DNA from: a virus
Virus record (IMG/VR): IMGVR_UViG_3300030106_004964
Coordinates: 1 to 39,508 of that record
Direction: 5' to 3' (one strand)
Length of the DNA: 39,508 nucleotides
The translations under genes were made by a program, and so were the position numbers. The notes under the pieces were generated by a model. It was not told where the DNA came from and made no database searches. It worked only from the letters and a program-made list of their open reading frames with translations. Positions 1 through 7,282 of this stretch are shown in pieces. Numbering within the stretch: position 1 is the stretch's first letter; every line of letters starts with the position of its first letter.

Positions 1-27
1 AGTTACCCAGTATAAAGGACAAATAAA

Positions 28-285
28 ATGGCCATAACCAAAGCTACTGCTGACGATAAAATAGAAATCGTTGGCGATTACAAGCATTTGAACATCCGCA
101 CGGCAACCATAGTTGCAGAGGATGGAACTGAGTTATCGCGCTCGTTTCATCGTCGTGTCCTCACACCTGATGCCGATGTTAGTGGCGAGTCTGTCGAAAT
201 ACAGAATATTGCGGCGGCAGTGTGGACCGATGACGTTAAATCGGCGTGGCAGACGTTCCGAGAGAATCAACAACCTCCAGTTTAG
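28..285 (+). CDS. Small hypothetical phage protein, 85 aa
   Basis: An 85-residue acidic soluble protein with no membrane segment, signal peptide or recognisable motif. The start is supported by an AAAGGA Shine-Dalgarno about 8 bases upstream (within TATAAAGGACAAATAAA). It is the first of four closely packed rightward genes. If the genome is circular or circularly permuted, it would lie just downstream of the tail-fibre gene that runs off the right end, so a fibre-associated or lysis-cassette role is possible. That placement is inference; the family is not recognised. Confidence 0.75.
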   Translation: MAITKATADDKIEIVGDYKHLNIRTATIVAEDGTELSRSFHRRVLTPDADVSGESVEIQNIAAAVWTDDVKSAWQTFRENQQPPV

Positions 286-286
286 C

Positions 287-481
287 GTGGATGCCGATCT
301 AATCATATCCGTAGTCGCTCTCGCGCTGGTTGCTCTTATTGGCGCTAACACCTGGTTACTTCTGTCAGTACGCGACAGGATTAACAAGATGGATCGTCGT
401 ATGGAGAGCCAAACCCAGCGACTATGGAATAAGTTGATTGAATGGGTGGAAGGGCGGGTACCACCCAAGCGAGGTAAGTAA
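287..481 (+). CDS. Small membrane-anchored protein, lysis-cassette candidate (GTG start)
   Basis: A 64-residue product starting at GTG, one base after the stop of the previous gene. It has one N-terminal hydrophobic segment (about residues 5-28, rich in Ile, Val, Ala and Leu), then a charged stretch predicted to be helical or coiled coil (about residues 30-55) and a basic tail. A longer reading from ATG 113 in the same frame would overprint most of the previous gene, so I prefer the GTG. One transmembrane segment with a charged tail fits a small holin or an inner-membrane spanin. The choice between them is not decided by sequence. Confidence 0.6.
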   Translation: MDADLIISVVALALVALIGANTWLLLSVRDRINKMDRRMESQTQRLWNKLIEWVEGRVPPKRGK

Positions 482-482
482 T

Positions 483-893
483 ATGCTGAGAAAACCTCCA
501 CGAGATCCTAAAACTGTAGGATCATTCGCTGAGCTTAGACATCATTATGAAACCTTATGGAATCAACTTGACGAATGTAAAAGACAAAGATCTGCTGCGT
601 ATAGCACTCTTACATCGAGAACCAAAGAGGTTCGCGGCACACAAGCGGATCTTAAAAAAGTCAAGAGCGAACTTGTAACTTTAACAAAGAAAGAGCACGC
701 TAAGAGCAAAGAAAAATCTAGTGCGGCCTATGCCAGTACAGCGGCCACAACACTTATTATTACGTATCAAGTAGTTGAGGTTAGTGGCGGCTGGGGCAAA
801 TGGGCTCCGGTATTTGAACATGAGGCAACGATAGGCGTACTTCAGGTTGCTATCGGTAGTCTGTTAGCATGGGCAATGCGCCCACTTAATTGA
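483..893 (+). CDS. Coiled-coil membrane protein, lysis-cassette candidate
   Basis: 136 residues from ATG 483, preceded by GAGG at about 471-474. An in-frame start at 438 lies inside the upstream gene and is less likely. Residues about 18-75 are highly charged (Lys, Glu, Arg) and read as a coiled coil. Residues about 80-97 and 114-131 are hydrophobic, giving a C-terminal membrane hairpin. Position between other small membrane proteins and next to an endolysin suggests a holin or spanin-like role. I do not recognise the family. Confidence 0.65.
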   Translation: MLRKPPRDPKTVGSFAELRHHYETLWNQLDECKRQRSAAYSTLTSRTKEVRGTQADLKKVKSELVTLTKKEHAKSKEKSSAAYASTAATTLIITYQVVEVSGGWGKWAPVFEHEATIGVLQVAIGSLLAWAMRPLN

Positions 894-904
894 AAGGATT
901 GACG

Positions 905-1147
905 ATGCTTGACAAAATCAAAGAAAACATTAACATTGGATTTGGCAAAAAAGAAACTTCAAAGACTGCGAAAGGCGCAGCAGTGGGTGGAGTGGGTGCT
1001 ATTGCTTATACTGTTATTAGCGACCTCGGGTACATGCCTGCTGCTCTATCAGCGCCTGACATTGTACCATATGTAGTAGCAGGACTCTCTGCTATTATTA
1101 ATTCTGTCCGTCAATTCTTCACAGATAACTCTGGAGGTAAGGAATGA
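905..1147 (+). CDS. Holin-like small membrane protein, two hydrophobic segments
   Basis: 80 residues from ATG 905, with an AAAGGA Shine-Dalgarno 7 bases upstream; a TTG start at 890 is possible but overlaps the preceding gene. An amphipathic Lys-rich N-terminus is followed by hydrophobic segments at about residues 24-41 and 52-67 and a charged C-terminus. Two transmembrane segments with a charged tail in under 100 residues match class II holin topology. The gene ends overlapping the start of the next one. Holin is the best guess in this window, but no family motif proves it. Confidence 0.6.
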   Translation: MLDKIKENINIGFGKKETSKTAKGAAVGGVGAIAYTVISDLGYMPAALSAPDIVPYVVAGLSAIINSVRQFFTDNSGGKE

Positions 1148-1332
1148 GTAAAGTTGCAGAAATGCCTAAAAAAGAAAAGCCGGCTCCCGAAGATAACGGA
1201 GTCGCGGATGAGCTTGCAGCTAACGAACAGGCGTTCCAAGAACGCGTTGCTCAGTTAATTTCAAACGATCCAACGGCGTCGAGGCTTCAGGGCCGGCTGG
1301 AGATTTTGAGAAGTTTGGGAGCTACTGCATAA
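1144..1332 (+). CDS. Small hypothetical protein at the end of the lysis cassette
   Basis: 62 residues, charged, probably helical (acidic middle, Lys-rich N-terminus), no membrane segment. It begins with a 4-base ATGA overlap with the previous gene and has GGAGG at about 1132-1136, so it is very likely translated. Its 3' end overlaps the 3' end of the oppositely oriented endolysin gene by 11 bases, with no terminator between them. Function unknown. Confidence 0.65.
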   Translation: MSKVAEMPKKEKPAPEDNGVADELAANEQAFQERVAQLISNDPTASRLQGRLEILRSLGATA

Positions 1333-1846
1333 CTTTGGACTTCCAATTCGCCCAGGTAAGGGGGAAGTAGGATCCATCTTTGATCCGAAACCACCTTGCC
1401 CGGGCGTATGGGTGATCTTGACTTCTGACGTCTGTATGGAAGCCTGGGCGGTTCCAATGCGGATAGAGTCCGATACCTTCCCAGTAGTTTAGACGTTCGA
1501 GGGTAAGGTACATATCGAATAGTTCTTCGGGGTCTTTGATCCCACAATCCCAATCCTGGGCTAACCCTAAAGAGCCTGGCGCTCTAACTACTGATTTAAG
1601 CTCTGCGGTGCGTACGTGTTCGCAGTCGTATTTATGGAGTGACCCTTTTGCGTGGGATTTACTCCAGACATCCACTGCATCGCCATGAGGGTGAATTATT
1701 GTGCCGCTTACGGTTTGGGTAAAGCTCATAGGCCGTTTGATCCAGTCGCGTGTGCCGTTAAGTCCTATGATAAGCTCTGGGTCCATCTTATGCGGGTTTA
1801 TAAATTCTGCGCTGCTGATGTTGGGGTGATTAAATTCTGAAGTCAT
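1322..1846 (-). CDS. Endolysin, M15-family zinc peptidase (D-Ala-D-Ala carboxypeptidase-like)
   Basis: 174 residues. The M15 zinc signature HxxGxAxD is present as HPHGDAVD (His52, Asp59), and the third ligand region appears as GFHTDVR (His137, with the HxD form). These match the three-ligand zinc site of M15A and Peptidase_M15_3 peptidases, which cleave peptidoglycan peptide stems. There is no signal peptide, so release would need a holin, and holin candidates lie directly opposite. GGAGG lies about 6 bases before the ATG. It is the last gene of the leftward operon, preceded by copy 1 of the start-associated element. Family assignment is firm; the exact bond cleaved is not known. Confidence 0.85.
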   Translation of the reverse strand: MTSEFNHPNISSAEFINPHKMDPELIIGLNGTRDWIKRPMSFTQTVSGTIIHPHGDAVDVWSKSHAKGSLHKYDCEHVRTAELKSVVRAPGSLGLAQDWDCGIKDPEELFDMYLTLERLNYWEGIGLYPHWNRPGFHTDVRSQDHPYARARWFRIKDGSYFPLTWANWKSKVMQ

Positions 1847-1863
1847 GTTGCCTCCGTATGAGT

Positions 1864-1890
1864 GAATAAATTCGCCACCCGAAGTTATTG
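1864..1890 (-). promoter_or_regulatory. Start-associated palindromic element, copy 1
   Basis: On the minus strand it reads AATAACTTCGG, then GTGG, then CGAATTTATTC. It lies 17 bases ahead of the endolysin start and in its direction. The TAA of ATAAC is the stop codon of the upstream DUF3987 gene. Function (promoter, operator or RNA element) is unknown. Confidence 0.7.
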
Positions 1891-3159
1891 AGTTGATTTC
1901 ACGAATGTATATAGCTTCTTTGCTGGCCCGCGCTTAGGTTTTTCTGATACAGTAGTTATTATCTCACTCTGCGTTAATACAGTAATCGCCTCCTTTAGTT
2001 GCCCAGAGTTCATCTTGCGTCGCACCAGTCTCAACAAATCACTGTGAGATATTTTCCCTTTATCCTTTATTATACTCTCTACATACTGCACTTCAAATAT
2101 TTCATTTTGTTGCTTAACTTCTCTAAACACTCTCCCTAAGCCAAGCCTGATGCTCGCCACTTTTTCAATCGCTGTTTGTATGTCTTCAACAGTAATCACT
2201 AAATCATTAGACCTGCTCAGCGAAATCGTCATTGCTAACTTCAACACATGGTCATGTTCGCGTCCAAAGAACCCTGACTGCATTGACTGATTATCGCCTG
2301 GATCATCTCTCAAATTATACCATTGCTCATAATACTCATATGCTTCTGGATTCAATTGCATTTCGCCCTGGAGCAGCAACTTAGATTCTAACAACTCCAA
2401 CAATCTATTCTCTAAGAACTGCTCGTATTCATTGAACTGCGGGTGGGCTACCCTGGTTTGCGCTTTGTCGGAGTGTACGAATATCGTCCTGCCTACTAAT
2501 CCTTGATTGAACACTGAGCCTGTGATATTAGCTGATATCCAATCCGGGGTCGTCGCGGATAACATCGCCGTGTACACATTATGCACAAAGTCTGCGCCTT
2601 GTGTCTTCGTTAAGTATTCCCAATCATCAGGACAATCATAAAAATCTATTAACAAATCCACTAAGCCATTCATTTGAGCAGTTCGCGACAAAAACACTCC
2701 CAACTCCGAGCTGTACAATAGCAACGGTCGGCTTATTCTGTTCTCTTCTGCTTCTTCTTCCTCTTCATTTGCATACATACTCTTGATGCCCTTCGTCGAC
2801 ATAGCTCTACACAATGCCTCCGGAGTCATCTTCGCAGACAGAACACTTAACGCTCCCGCATCTATTCCAGACTCTTTAAGTCTTTCAAGGGCTTTACGGA
2901 GTATTCTAATTCCGATATTGATAGCACTGGATTTTCGAGAGAGGGCAGATCCTGCGACAAGAATGATGTAGTGGTTTGGATATATTTTATAATATCCTCG
3001 GTCAAGCCATAGGTTACGGCCAACGGCTGATGACAGTGCGGACACGGCAGTCCAATAGTGAAAGTCGGATGGTGACTCTTGTCCTGACGTATAGGCCATA
3101 TAACTTTCAATGAACCCTTTCGTATCATTTTGCACACTCCTCAAGGGTAAACTTGACAT
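1885..3159 (-). CDS. DUF3987-type replication ATPase (putative primase/helicase)
   Basis: 424 residues resembling DUF3987 phage proteins, usually annotated as putative DNA primase/helicase. A P-loop-like segment (GSALSRKSS, residues 70-78) follows a hydrophobic strand but has Arg where the canonical GKS/T has Gly. LLLYSSELG (147-154) looks like the Walker B strand, SATTPDW (201-207) a sensor, and GLVGRTIFV (220-228) an arginine-finger region. Residues about 350-420 could form a winged helix. It lies just downstream of the polymerase gene, and no DnaB-type helicase is seen, so it may be the replisome motor. It overlaps the small upstream gene by 35 bases. Helicase activity is inference. Confidence 0.7.
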   Translation of the reverse strand: MSSLPLRSVQNDTKGFIESYMAYTSGQESPSDFHYWTAVSALSSAVGRNLWLDRGYYKIYPNHYIILVAGSALSRKSSAINIGIRILRKALERLKESGIDAGALSVLSAKMTPEALCRAMSTKGIKSMYANEEEEEAEENRISRPLLLYSSELGVFLSRTAQMNGLVDLLIDFYDCPDDWEYLTKTQGADFVHNVYTAMLSATTPDWISANITGSVFNQGLVGRTIFVHSDKAQTRVAHPQFNEYEQFLENRLLELLESKLLLQGEMQLNPEAYEYYEQWYNLRDDPGDNQSMQSGFFGREHDHVLKLAMTISLSRSNDLVITVEDIQTAIEKVASIRLGLGRVFREVKQQNEIFEVQYVESIIKDKGKISHSDLLRLVRRKMNSGQLKEAITVLTQSEIITTVSEKPKRGPAKKLYTFVKSTQ

Positions 3160-3352
3160 GCGGCGACTCCCTTAAATCTGGATATTTCTCAATACATTTC
3201 ATTAAACACCTCCTTAATAAAGCATTTTGTTTCTTGTGCTTGTGTTGTGGAGACGAGTCGCGTTCATATTGCCATTCAACATACTCTGCAATTATCTTTT
3301 CATGTAATTTTTCTACTTCACTAATGGTGCGATACGGTTTATTTAGGGGCAT
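3125..3352 (-). CDS. Small hypothetical protein between polymerase and DUF3987 genes
   Basis: 75 residues, charged and helical, with one cluster of basic residues and Cys (RRCLMKCIEKY). No recognised domain. The Shine-Dalgarno is weak, which lowers confidence in the start. The 3' end overlaps the start of the DUF3987 gene by 35 bases, consistent with translational coupling in the same leftward operon. It could be a small replication accessory protein, but nothing in the sequence shows that. Confidence 0.5.
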   Translation of the reverse strand: MPLNKPYRTISEVEKLHEKIIAEYVEWQYERDSSPQHKHKKQNALLRRCLMKCIEKYPDLRESPHVKFTLEECAK

Positions 3353-3425
3353 TGGTAGGGGACTTTCGTTGTTGATGCGTCGTTTCTATGGGGTATATCA
3401 GTAGTCAAAGGGATTATTCAAGTCT

Positions 3426-3458
3426 ACCAACAAGGCTTACAGGGAACCAACAAGGCTT
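3426..3458. repeat. 13-bp direct repeat in the polymerase / small-gene gap
   Basis: ACCAACAAGGCTT occurs at 3426-3438 and again at 3446-3458 (period 20). The 145-base gap (3353-3497) has no other gene I can support. No terminator hairpin with a T-run is visible. Confidence 0.6.
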
Positions 3459-3497
3459 TTAGCCTACCCCAAACGCCCCACAAAATCCCAACTTTGC

Positions 3498-5804
3498 TCA
3501 TTTGCAGTCTTTCCAATTTTTCCCTGTAGCGAAGTCTGCCGGTACAACAAGTTTTATGCCGTCGAATTCTACTGGCAACGGTGCTTCAAGCTCTTCGATA
3601 ACGATCGCTTTAACTCTCTCAAGAGAATCCGGATAGCACTGCCCAGCAACGCTATCATGCACTTGCAGTAGAATTTCCGCGCCTTCGACATCCCTAAGTC
3701 TTGTCTCGATTCGAGTGATTGCCCGATTGATATGATCCGCTGCCGCTGATTGAGGAAAGAATGCAACTGCCGCTCGTATAAGATCCTCTCCCGCTCTTCC
3801 CAAGAAGACACGTCTGCGTCCAAAGATATTGTAGTGCGTTCTTTCATTTCGTAGCTCCCCTGCGATCTTACTCCACCATAGCGCTATGCCAGGGCGTAGA
3901 TCCTTAAATGCTTGTATGAATTGGTTGGCGTCGCCCATCTTAAACTCCAACGACGGTACGTACTCGTTCATTAAGTCTTTTAGTTTTTTCGGTCCAATTT
4001 TATAATTAATTGCATGCGATGCTCGTTTTCCCACGTCTCTGTAACTATAATGTGAACCGGCGATTTGGTTTCTAACTTCAGCTTCATCAATTCCAAAGAG
4101 TCCAATGGCGTTCTCAGTGTGTATGTCCCTTCCTTCAAGGAACCCTTGAATATAGTTCTCGTCTTGCGCAAGCCAAGCCGTAATGCGAGCTTCGATCTGA
4201 GATCCGTCAGCCTCGAAAAATATTTTTCCTTCATCCGGTATAAACCAATCACGTTGATCTCCTGGGACGTTTTGAAGGTTCATTCCTAAATTGAATACGT
4301 CTTTAGACGATGAAATCCTCCCTGTATCTGTGGCTGAAGTACGGTATGATGTACGCATTCGTTTATCGACGTGAACTTTTGCTTCTAAGTATGTCCCGAT
4401 TATCTTGCGCAATTCCCGCACTTTGAGCACTGCATCTATGAAATCCCTGTGTTGTGGCTGTCGATTACGCAACAACTTCAACGCATGAACATCGGATTTG
4501 GCTAAACGATTACCCTCTCCACGGGGCAGGATGGACTTCAAATGATCCAATACCTGCTTCGGAGAGTTTGGGTTCACTCCGCATAGCAACGGATCAGAAG
4601 TTAGTTCATCGACCTGGCGTTCCATGTCTTCTTTACGTTCAGCGCGAAATGGTATGTCTACGCGAACGCCTCTATGCTCCATCCGTATTAAAGTTTTTGT
4701 TACGGGCATCGAGATGGATGTAAAGAATTTCTGAGTCCTGGTCGACTGTAGCTCTTGCCATAATTTCATGCCCACTTCGTATGTAATGCAACAATCTATC
4801 CCATTGTATTCCCACAGCGTTGCATTGTATTGTCCCGATGTAGCCTCTTTTCTCATCTCTTTGTAGTATGGGTATAGTGTGTATAACGAAGTTAGCAGGT
4901 CCAGGCCATGGCCCATCTCTGGATGCATCACTGAGTGCGCTACCATCGTGTCCATCCATACGTTGTTGACTCCTATGCCGAATCTCTTGGCTAAGTATTG
5001 TACGTCGTAATCGAGGTTTTGGCCGATCTTAAACGCGTCACTCTTTAAACACTTATCTAAACTCCGTATTAGTTTGATACATTGGGAGTGATTGAATTGC
5101 CCTGTAAATGGGATTACAACTGCGTCGTTTTCGCTATCTGCGATTCCGATACACGTAATTGTATTTCGGTATGTCTCGATATCGAATGCCGCTGCAATTG
5201 AACTTTCCATACGCTCTAGCTCGTTCTGCATTTGCTTCACTATCGCATCTTTGTCGTCGCCCAATACTTTTTTAAGGGTCGCATAAGATATGATATTACG
5301 ACGCGCTTTGGGAGGCATTCCATTATCAGCTACATGTCGCGCCCTTTGAGCGTCGTGTCTGCACAATACTTTCCAGGCGTAGTTGCGCATTACAGAATGT
5401 GGATGGATCATAGGAACGCATGGACAGCCAAACTTTGTGTGCATCACTGAACCGCGCCACTTAGTAATCCCTGTCTCGCCTGTTAAATATCTAAGCGCAT
5501 ATTCGCCACATGCGATTATAACTTTAGGTTGGGCTTTAGTGATTAGGGCATCGTTAGCTTCTTGATATTTTTTGATGTCTGTAACTGTTTCGAGTCTATT
5601 TCCTGAAACTCGTTCCCAATACACATTAGTTATAAGACAACTCTTACGAAGGATTCCTGCACGAGCGAGTATGTCGTCGAAAAGTAATTCTCCAGACCAT
5701 CCACAAAAAGGTCTGCCTTCTTTGTCGTCATCAGTGCCTGGAGATTCTCCAACAATTAAGTATTTCGCGTCGGGTTTGCCATCAGGCTCCACTATATATG
5801 GCAT
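3498..5804 (-). CDS. Fused uracil-DNA-glycosylase-like domain and family A DNA polymerase
   Basis: 768 residues in three parts. Residues 1-160 are a UDG-superfamily (family 4-like) fold: GESPGTDDDKEGRPF at 19-33 is the motif A equivalent and IHPHS (133-137) the late motif. The N-terminal CxxC used for the iron-sulfur cluster in family 4 enzymes is absent. Residues about 200-345 are a 3'-5' exonuclease with all three Exo motifs: D208/E210, N263-D267 and Y333-D337. Residues about 360-768 are the family A polymerase: motif A FEADGSQIEAR (Asp533), motif B R589-x3-K593-x3-H597-x3-Y601, motif C QVHDS (His716-Asp717). This is the replicative polymerase of the phage. Its start overlaps the end of the ParB-methyltransferase gene by 23 bases, so the two are probably co-translated. 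Confidence 0.93.
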   Translation of the reverse strand: MPYIVEPDGKPDAKYLIVGESPGTDDDKEGRPFCGWSGELLFDDILARAGILRKSCLITNVYWERVSGNRLETVTDIKKYQEANDALITKAQPKVIIACGEYALRYLTGETGITKWRGSVMHTKFGCPCVPMIHPHSVMRNYAWKVLCRHDAQRARHVADNGMPPKARRNIISYATLKKVLGDDKDAIVKQMQNELERMESSIAAAFDIETYRNTITCIGIADSENDAVVIPFTGQFNHSQCIKLIRSLDKCLKSDAFKIGQNLDYDVQYLAKRFGIGVNNVWMDTMVAHSVMHPEMGHGLDLLTSLYTLYPYYKEMRKEATSGQYNATLWEYNGIDCCITYEVGMKLWQELQSTRTQKFFTSISMPVTKTLIRMEHRGVRVDIPFRAERKEDMERQVDELTSDPLLCGVNPNSPKQVLDHLKSILPRGEGNRLAKSDVHALKLLRNRQPQHRDFIDAVLKVRELRKIIGTYLEAKVHVDKRMRTSYRTSATDTGRISSSKDVFNLGMNLQNVPGDQRDWFIPDEGKIFFEADGSQIEARITAWLAQDENYIQGFLEGRDIHTENAIGLFGIDEAEVRNQIAGSHYSYRDVGKRASHAINYKIGPKKLKDLMNEYVPSLEFKMGDANQFIQAFKDLRPGIALWWSKIAGELRNERTHYNIFGRRRVFLGRAGEDLIRAAVAFFPQSAAADHINRAITRIETRLRDVEGAEILLQVHDSVAGQCYPDSLERVKAIVIEELEAPLPVEFDGIKLVVPADFATGKNWKDCK

Positions 5805-7125
5805 CGAGTTTTTCCTTGCATTCTAATGCAATTCGAGATTTAGCAACTTTAACTGCTTCTTCGTTTATATCATTCAATAATACACGTCGGTTTAGATTGA
5901 TTGCATCGACTCCAGTGGAACCAGATCCACAGCAACAATCTACTACCATTTCGTTTTCCATACACCCACGTTCAATAAAATATCCCATTGTGCCAGGAGG
6001 CTTCTGACTGGGATACTTAGGATTAGTGGGACGGCGGAATCCGCGGATCACGTCGCTCCCTAATGATTCGGGCCATACGGGAGAGCCTTTACGAAGGTGT
6101 ACTATGTATTCATAAGTTTTACCGAATGAAAGTGTAGGTTGCCTGGATGGAGTAACGTGTTCTCTGTCCCATATAGCAGGGGGATACTCAAAGACAAAGC
6201 CATTCTGCTCTGCAATCTCTTCGATCCAGAATGTCTGATGCCATGCAGTGAAGATAAAGGCGTGGGTGTTATCTTTGAGGATTTTATACACACGAGGTAT
6301 GAGTTCGCGCACAAATTCTTTTACTTGTGCAGGATCATCTTCCCATTGTGAGCCTAAGGATGAGTTACGTAAGTCAGCACTGTTGAAAACATCCATGCCA
6401 AAGGGTATGTCAGTAAGAAATAAATCCACACTCCCATTGCTAATACCATCGAGAAAGTTAAGAGCGTCTCCACAATGTACGACGTCATCGAGTTTTCCTG
6501 AGAGTTTGGCTGAGGCTCGGTTTGCGATTTCTGCGCGGATTTGTCTGATACGGTCTTGTTTGAATTTGTTGACGATTGCATTTCTTGTCCATCCTTCGTC
6601 TATGATTTGCTGTGCAAGTTCGGGATTTGTTTTCTGGTGATGTTCGAGGATTGTGGCGCTTTTCATTGCGTCAGAAACAGTGGCTTCACTTATACCTAAT
6701 TCCTTAGCTGTGTCTGCTTGGGAATGACCGCCTCCGACGTGCTGTTTGGCTTTGCCTTTTTGAGCTTGGCGAAGTCGAGTGTATTCTGCTATAGCGAGAT
6801 CACGTTCTGCTGGAGTAAGATCGACTCGCTTAATGTTTTCTTCTAACTCAATTGCATGACGGTGGAAATCTGATTCGGGATGAATCCTCCGACATAATAC
6901 ATCACCGTTATGACGATCGTCAGAAACCAGTTTGCGTATAGCAGTTAAGCGTCGCTCCCCAGCGATTAGTATATTAGCGTTGTCTACGACGATAGGCTGG
7001 ATTTGCCCAGTCTCTGCGATAGACTCTATAAGTTCCCCTAAAGCTTCGTCGTGACGCACACTGCGTTGACGATCGTCGGGAATGATTATATTCTCTTGCT
7101 TTACCGTCTCAGTTACTGAACCCAT
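5782..7125 (-). CDS. ParB-like nuclease/partition domain fused to a DNA methyltransferase
   Basis: 447 residues. Residues about 8-95 are a ParB/sulfiredoxin-type N-domain with the AGERRL motif (55-60). Residues about 100-200 contain a KorB/ParB-like helix-turn-helix (SQADTAKELGISEATVSDA, 135-153). Residues about 210-440 are an N6-adenine or N4-cytosine DNA methyltransferase of the beta arrangement: catalytic motif IV as TDIPFG (238-243) comes before the SAM-binding motif I VDCCCGSGSTG (395-405). Motif IV is usually DPPY/F; here its second residue is Ile. No restriction enzyme is nearby, so it is an orphan enzyme, possibly for self-protection or regulation. AAGGA lies 6 bases ahead of the ATG, just downstream of a structured element. 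Confidence 0.88.
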   Translation of the reverse strand: MGSVTETVKQENIIIPDDRQRSVRHDEALGELIESIAETGQIQPIVVDNANILIAGERRLTAIRKLVSDDRHNGDVLCRRIHPESDFHRHAIELEENIKRVDLTPAERDLAIAEYTRLRQAQKGKAKQHVGGGHSQADTAKELGISEATVSDAMKSATILEHHQKTNPELAQQIIDEGWTRNAIVNKFKQDRIRQIRAEIANRASAKLSGKLDDVVHCGDALNFLDGISNGSVDLFLTDIPFGMDVFNSADLRNSSLGSQWEDDPAQVKEFVRELIPRVYKILKDNTHAFIFTAWHQTFWIEEIAEQNGFVFEYPPAIWDREHVTPSRQPTLSFGKTYEYIVHLRKGSPVWPESLGSDVIRGFRRPTNPKYPSQKPPGTMGYFIERGCMENEMVVDCCCGSGSTGVDAINLNRRVLLNDINEEAVKVAKSRIALECKEKLDAIYSGA

Positions 7126-7146
7126 TGTTTGTCCTTATAAATAAAA

Positions 7147-7272
7147 AGGGGGAGAGCCGAACGCGAAAAAATCTGTTTATACTTACTACTCCCCAGAAGT
7201 AAGCATAACCCACAAGGGCTTTCCTTGTTTCAGATTTTCGGAGCTTCGCGCCTCCCTAGTGGCTCTCCCCCT
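7147..7272 (-). ncRNA. Candidate multibranched structured RNA / attenuator ahead of the ParB-methyltransferase gene
   Basis: Five nested helices can be drawn. P1: 7147-7158 with 7261-7272 (12 bp perfect). P2: 7162-7167 with 7245-7250 (6 bp). P3: 7168-7175 with 7231-7238 (8 bp), stacked on P2. Inside P3 are two hairpins, P4 7177-7187 with 7198-7208 (11 bp) and P5 7212-7217 with 7223-7228 (6 bp, 5-base loop). One P4 pair works only as G-U on the minus-strand RNA, which fits leftward transcription. On that strand P1 ends in CCCCCTTTTTATTT, as in a terminator, about 16 bases before the Shine-Dalgarno. It fills the whole gap between the two genes. Terminator, attenuator or riboswitch-like RNA are all possible. 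Confidence 0.6.
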
Positions 7273-7282
7273 CTATGATTAT

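Noticed and set aside
1652-1840. Rightward 62-codon frame opposite the endolysin
   Set aside because: Antisense to the intact M15 peptidase, with no leader and no motif.
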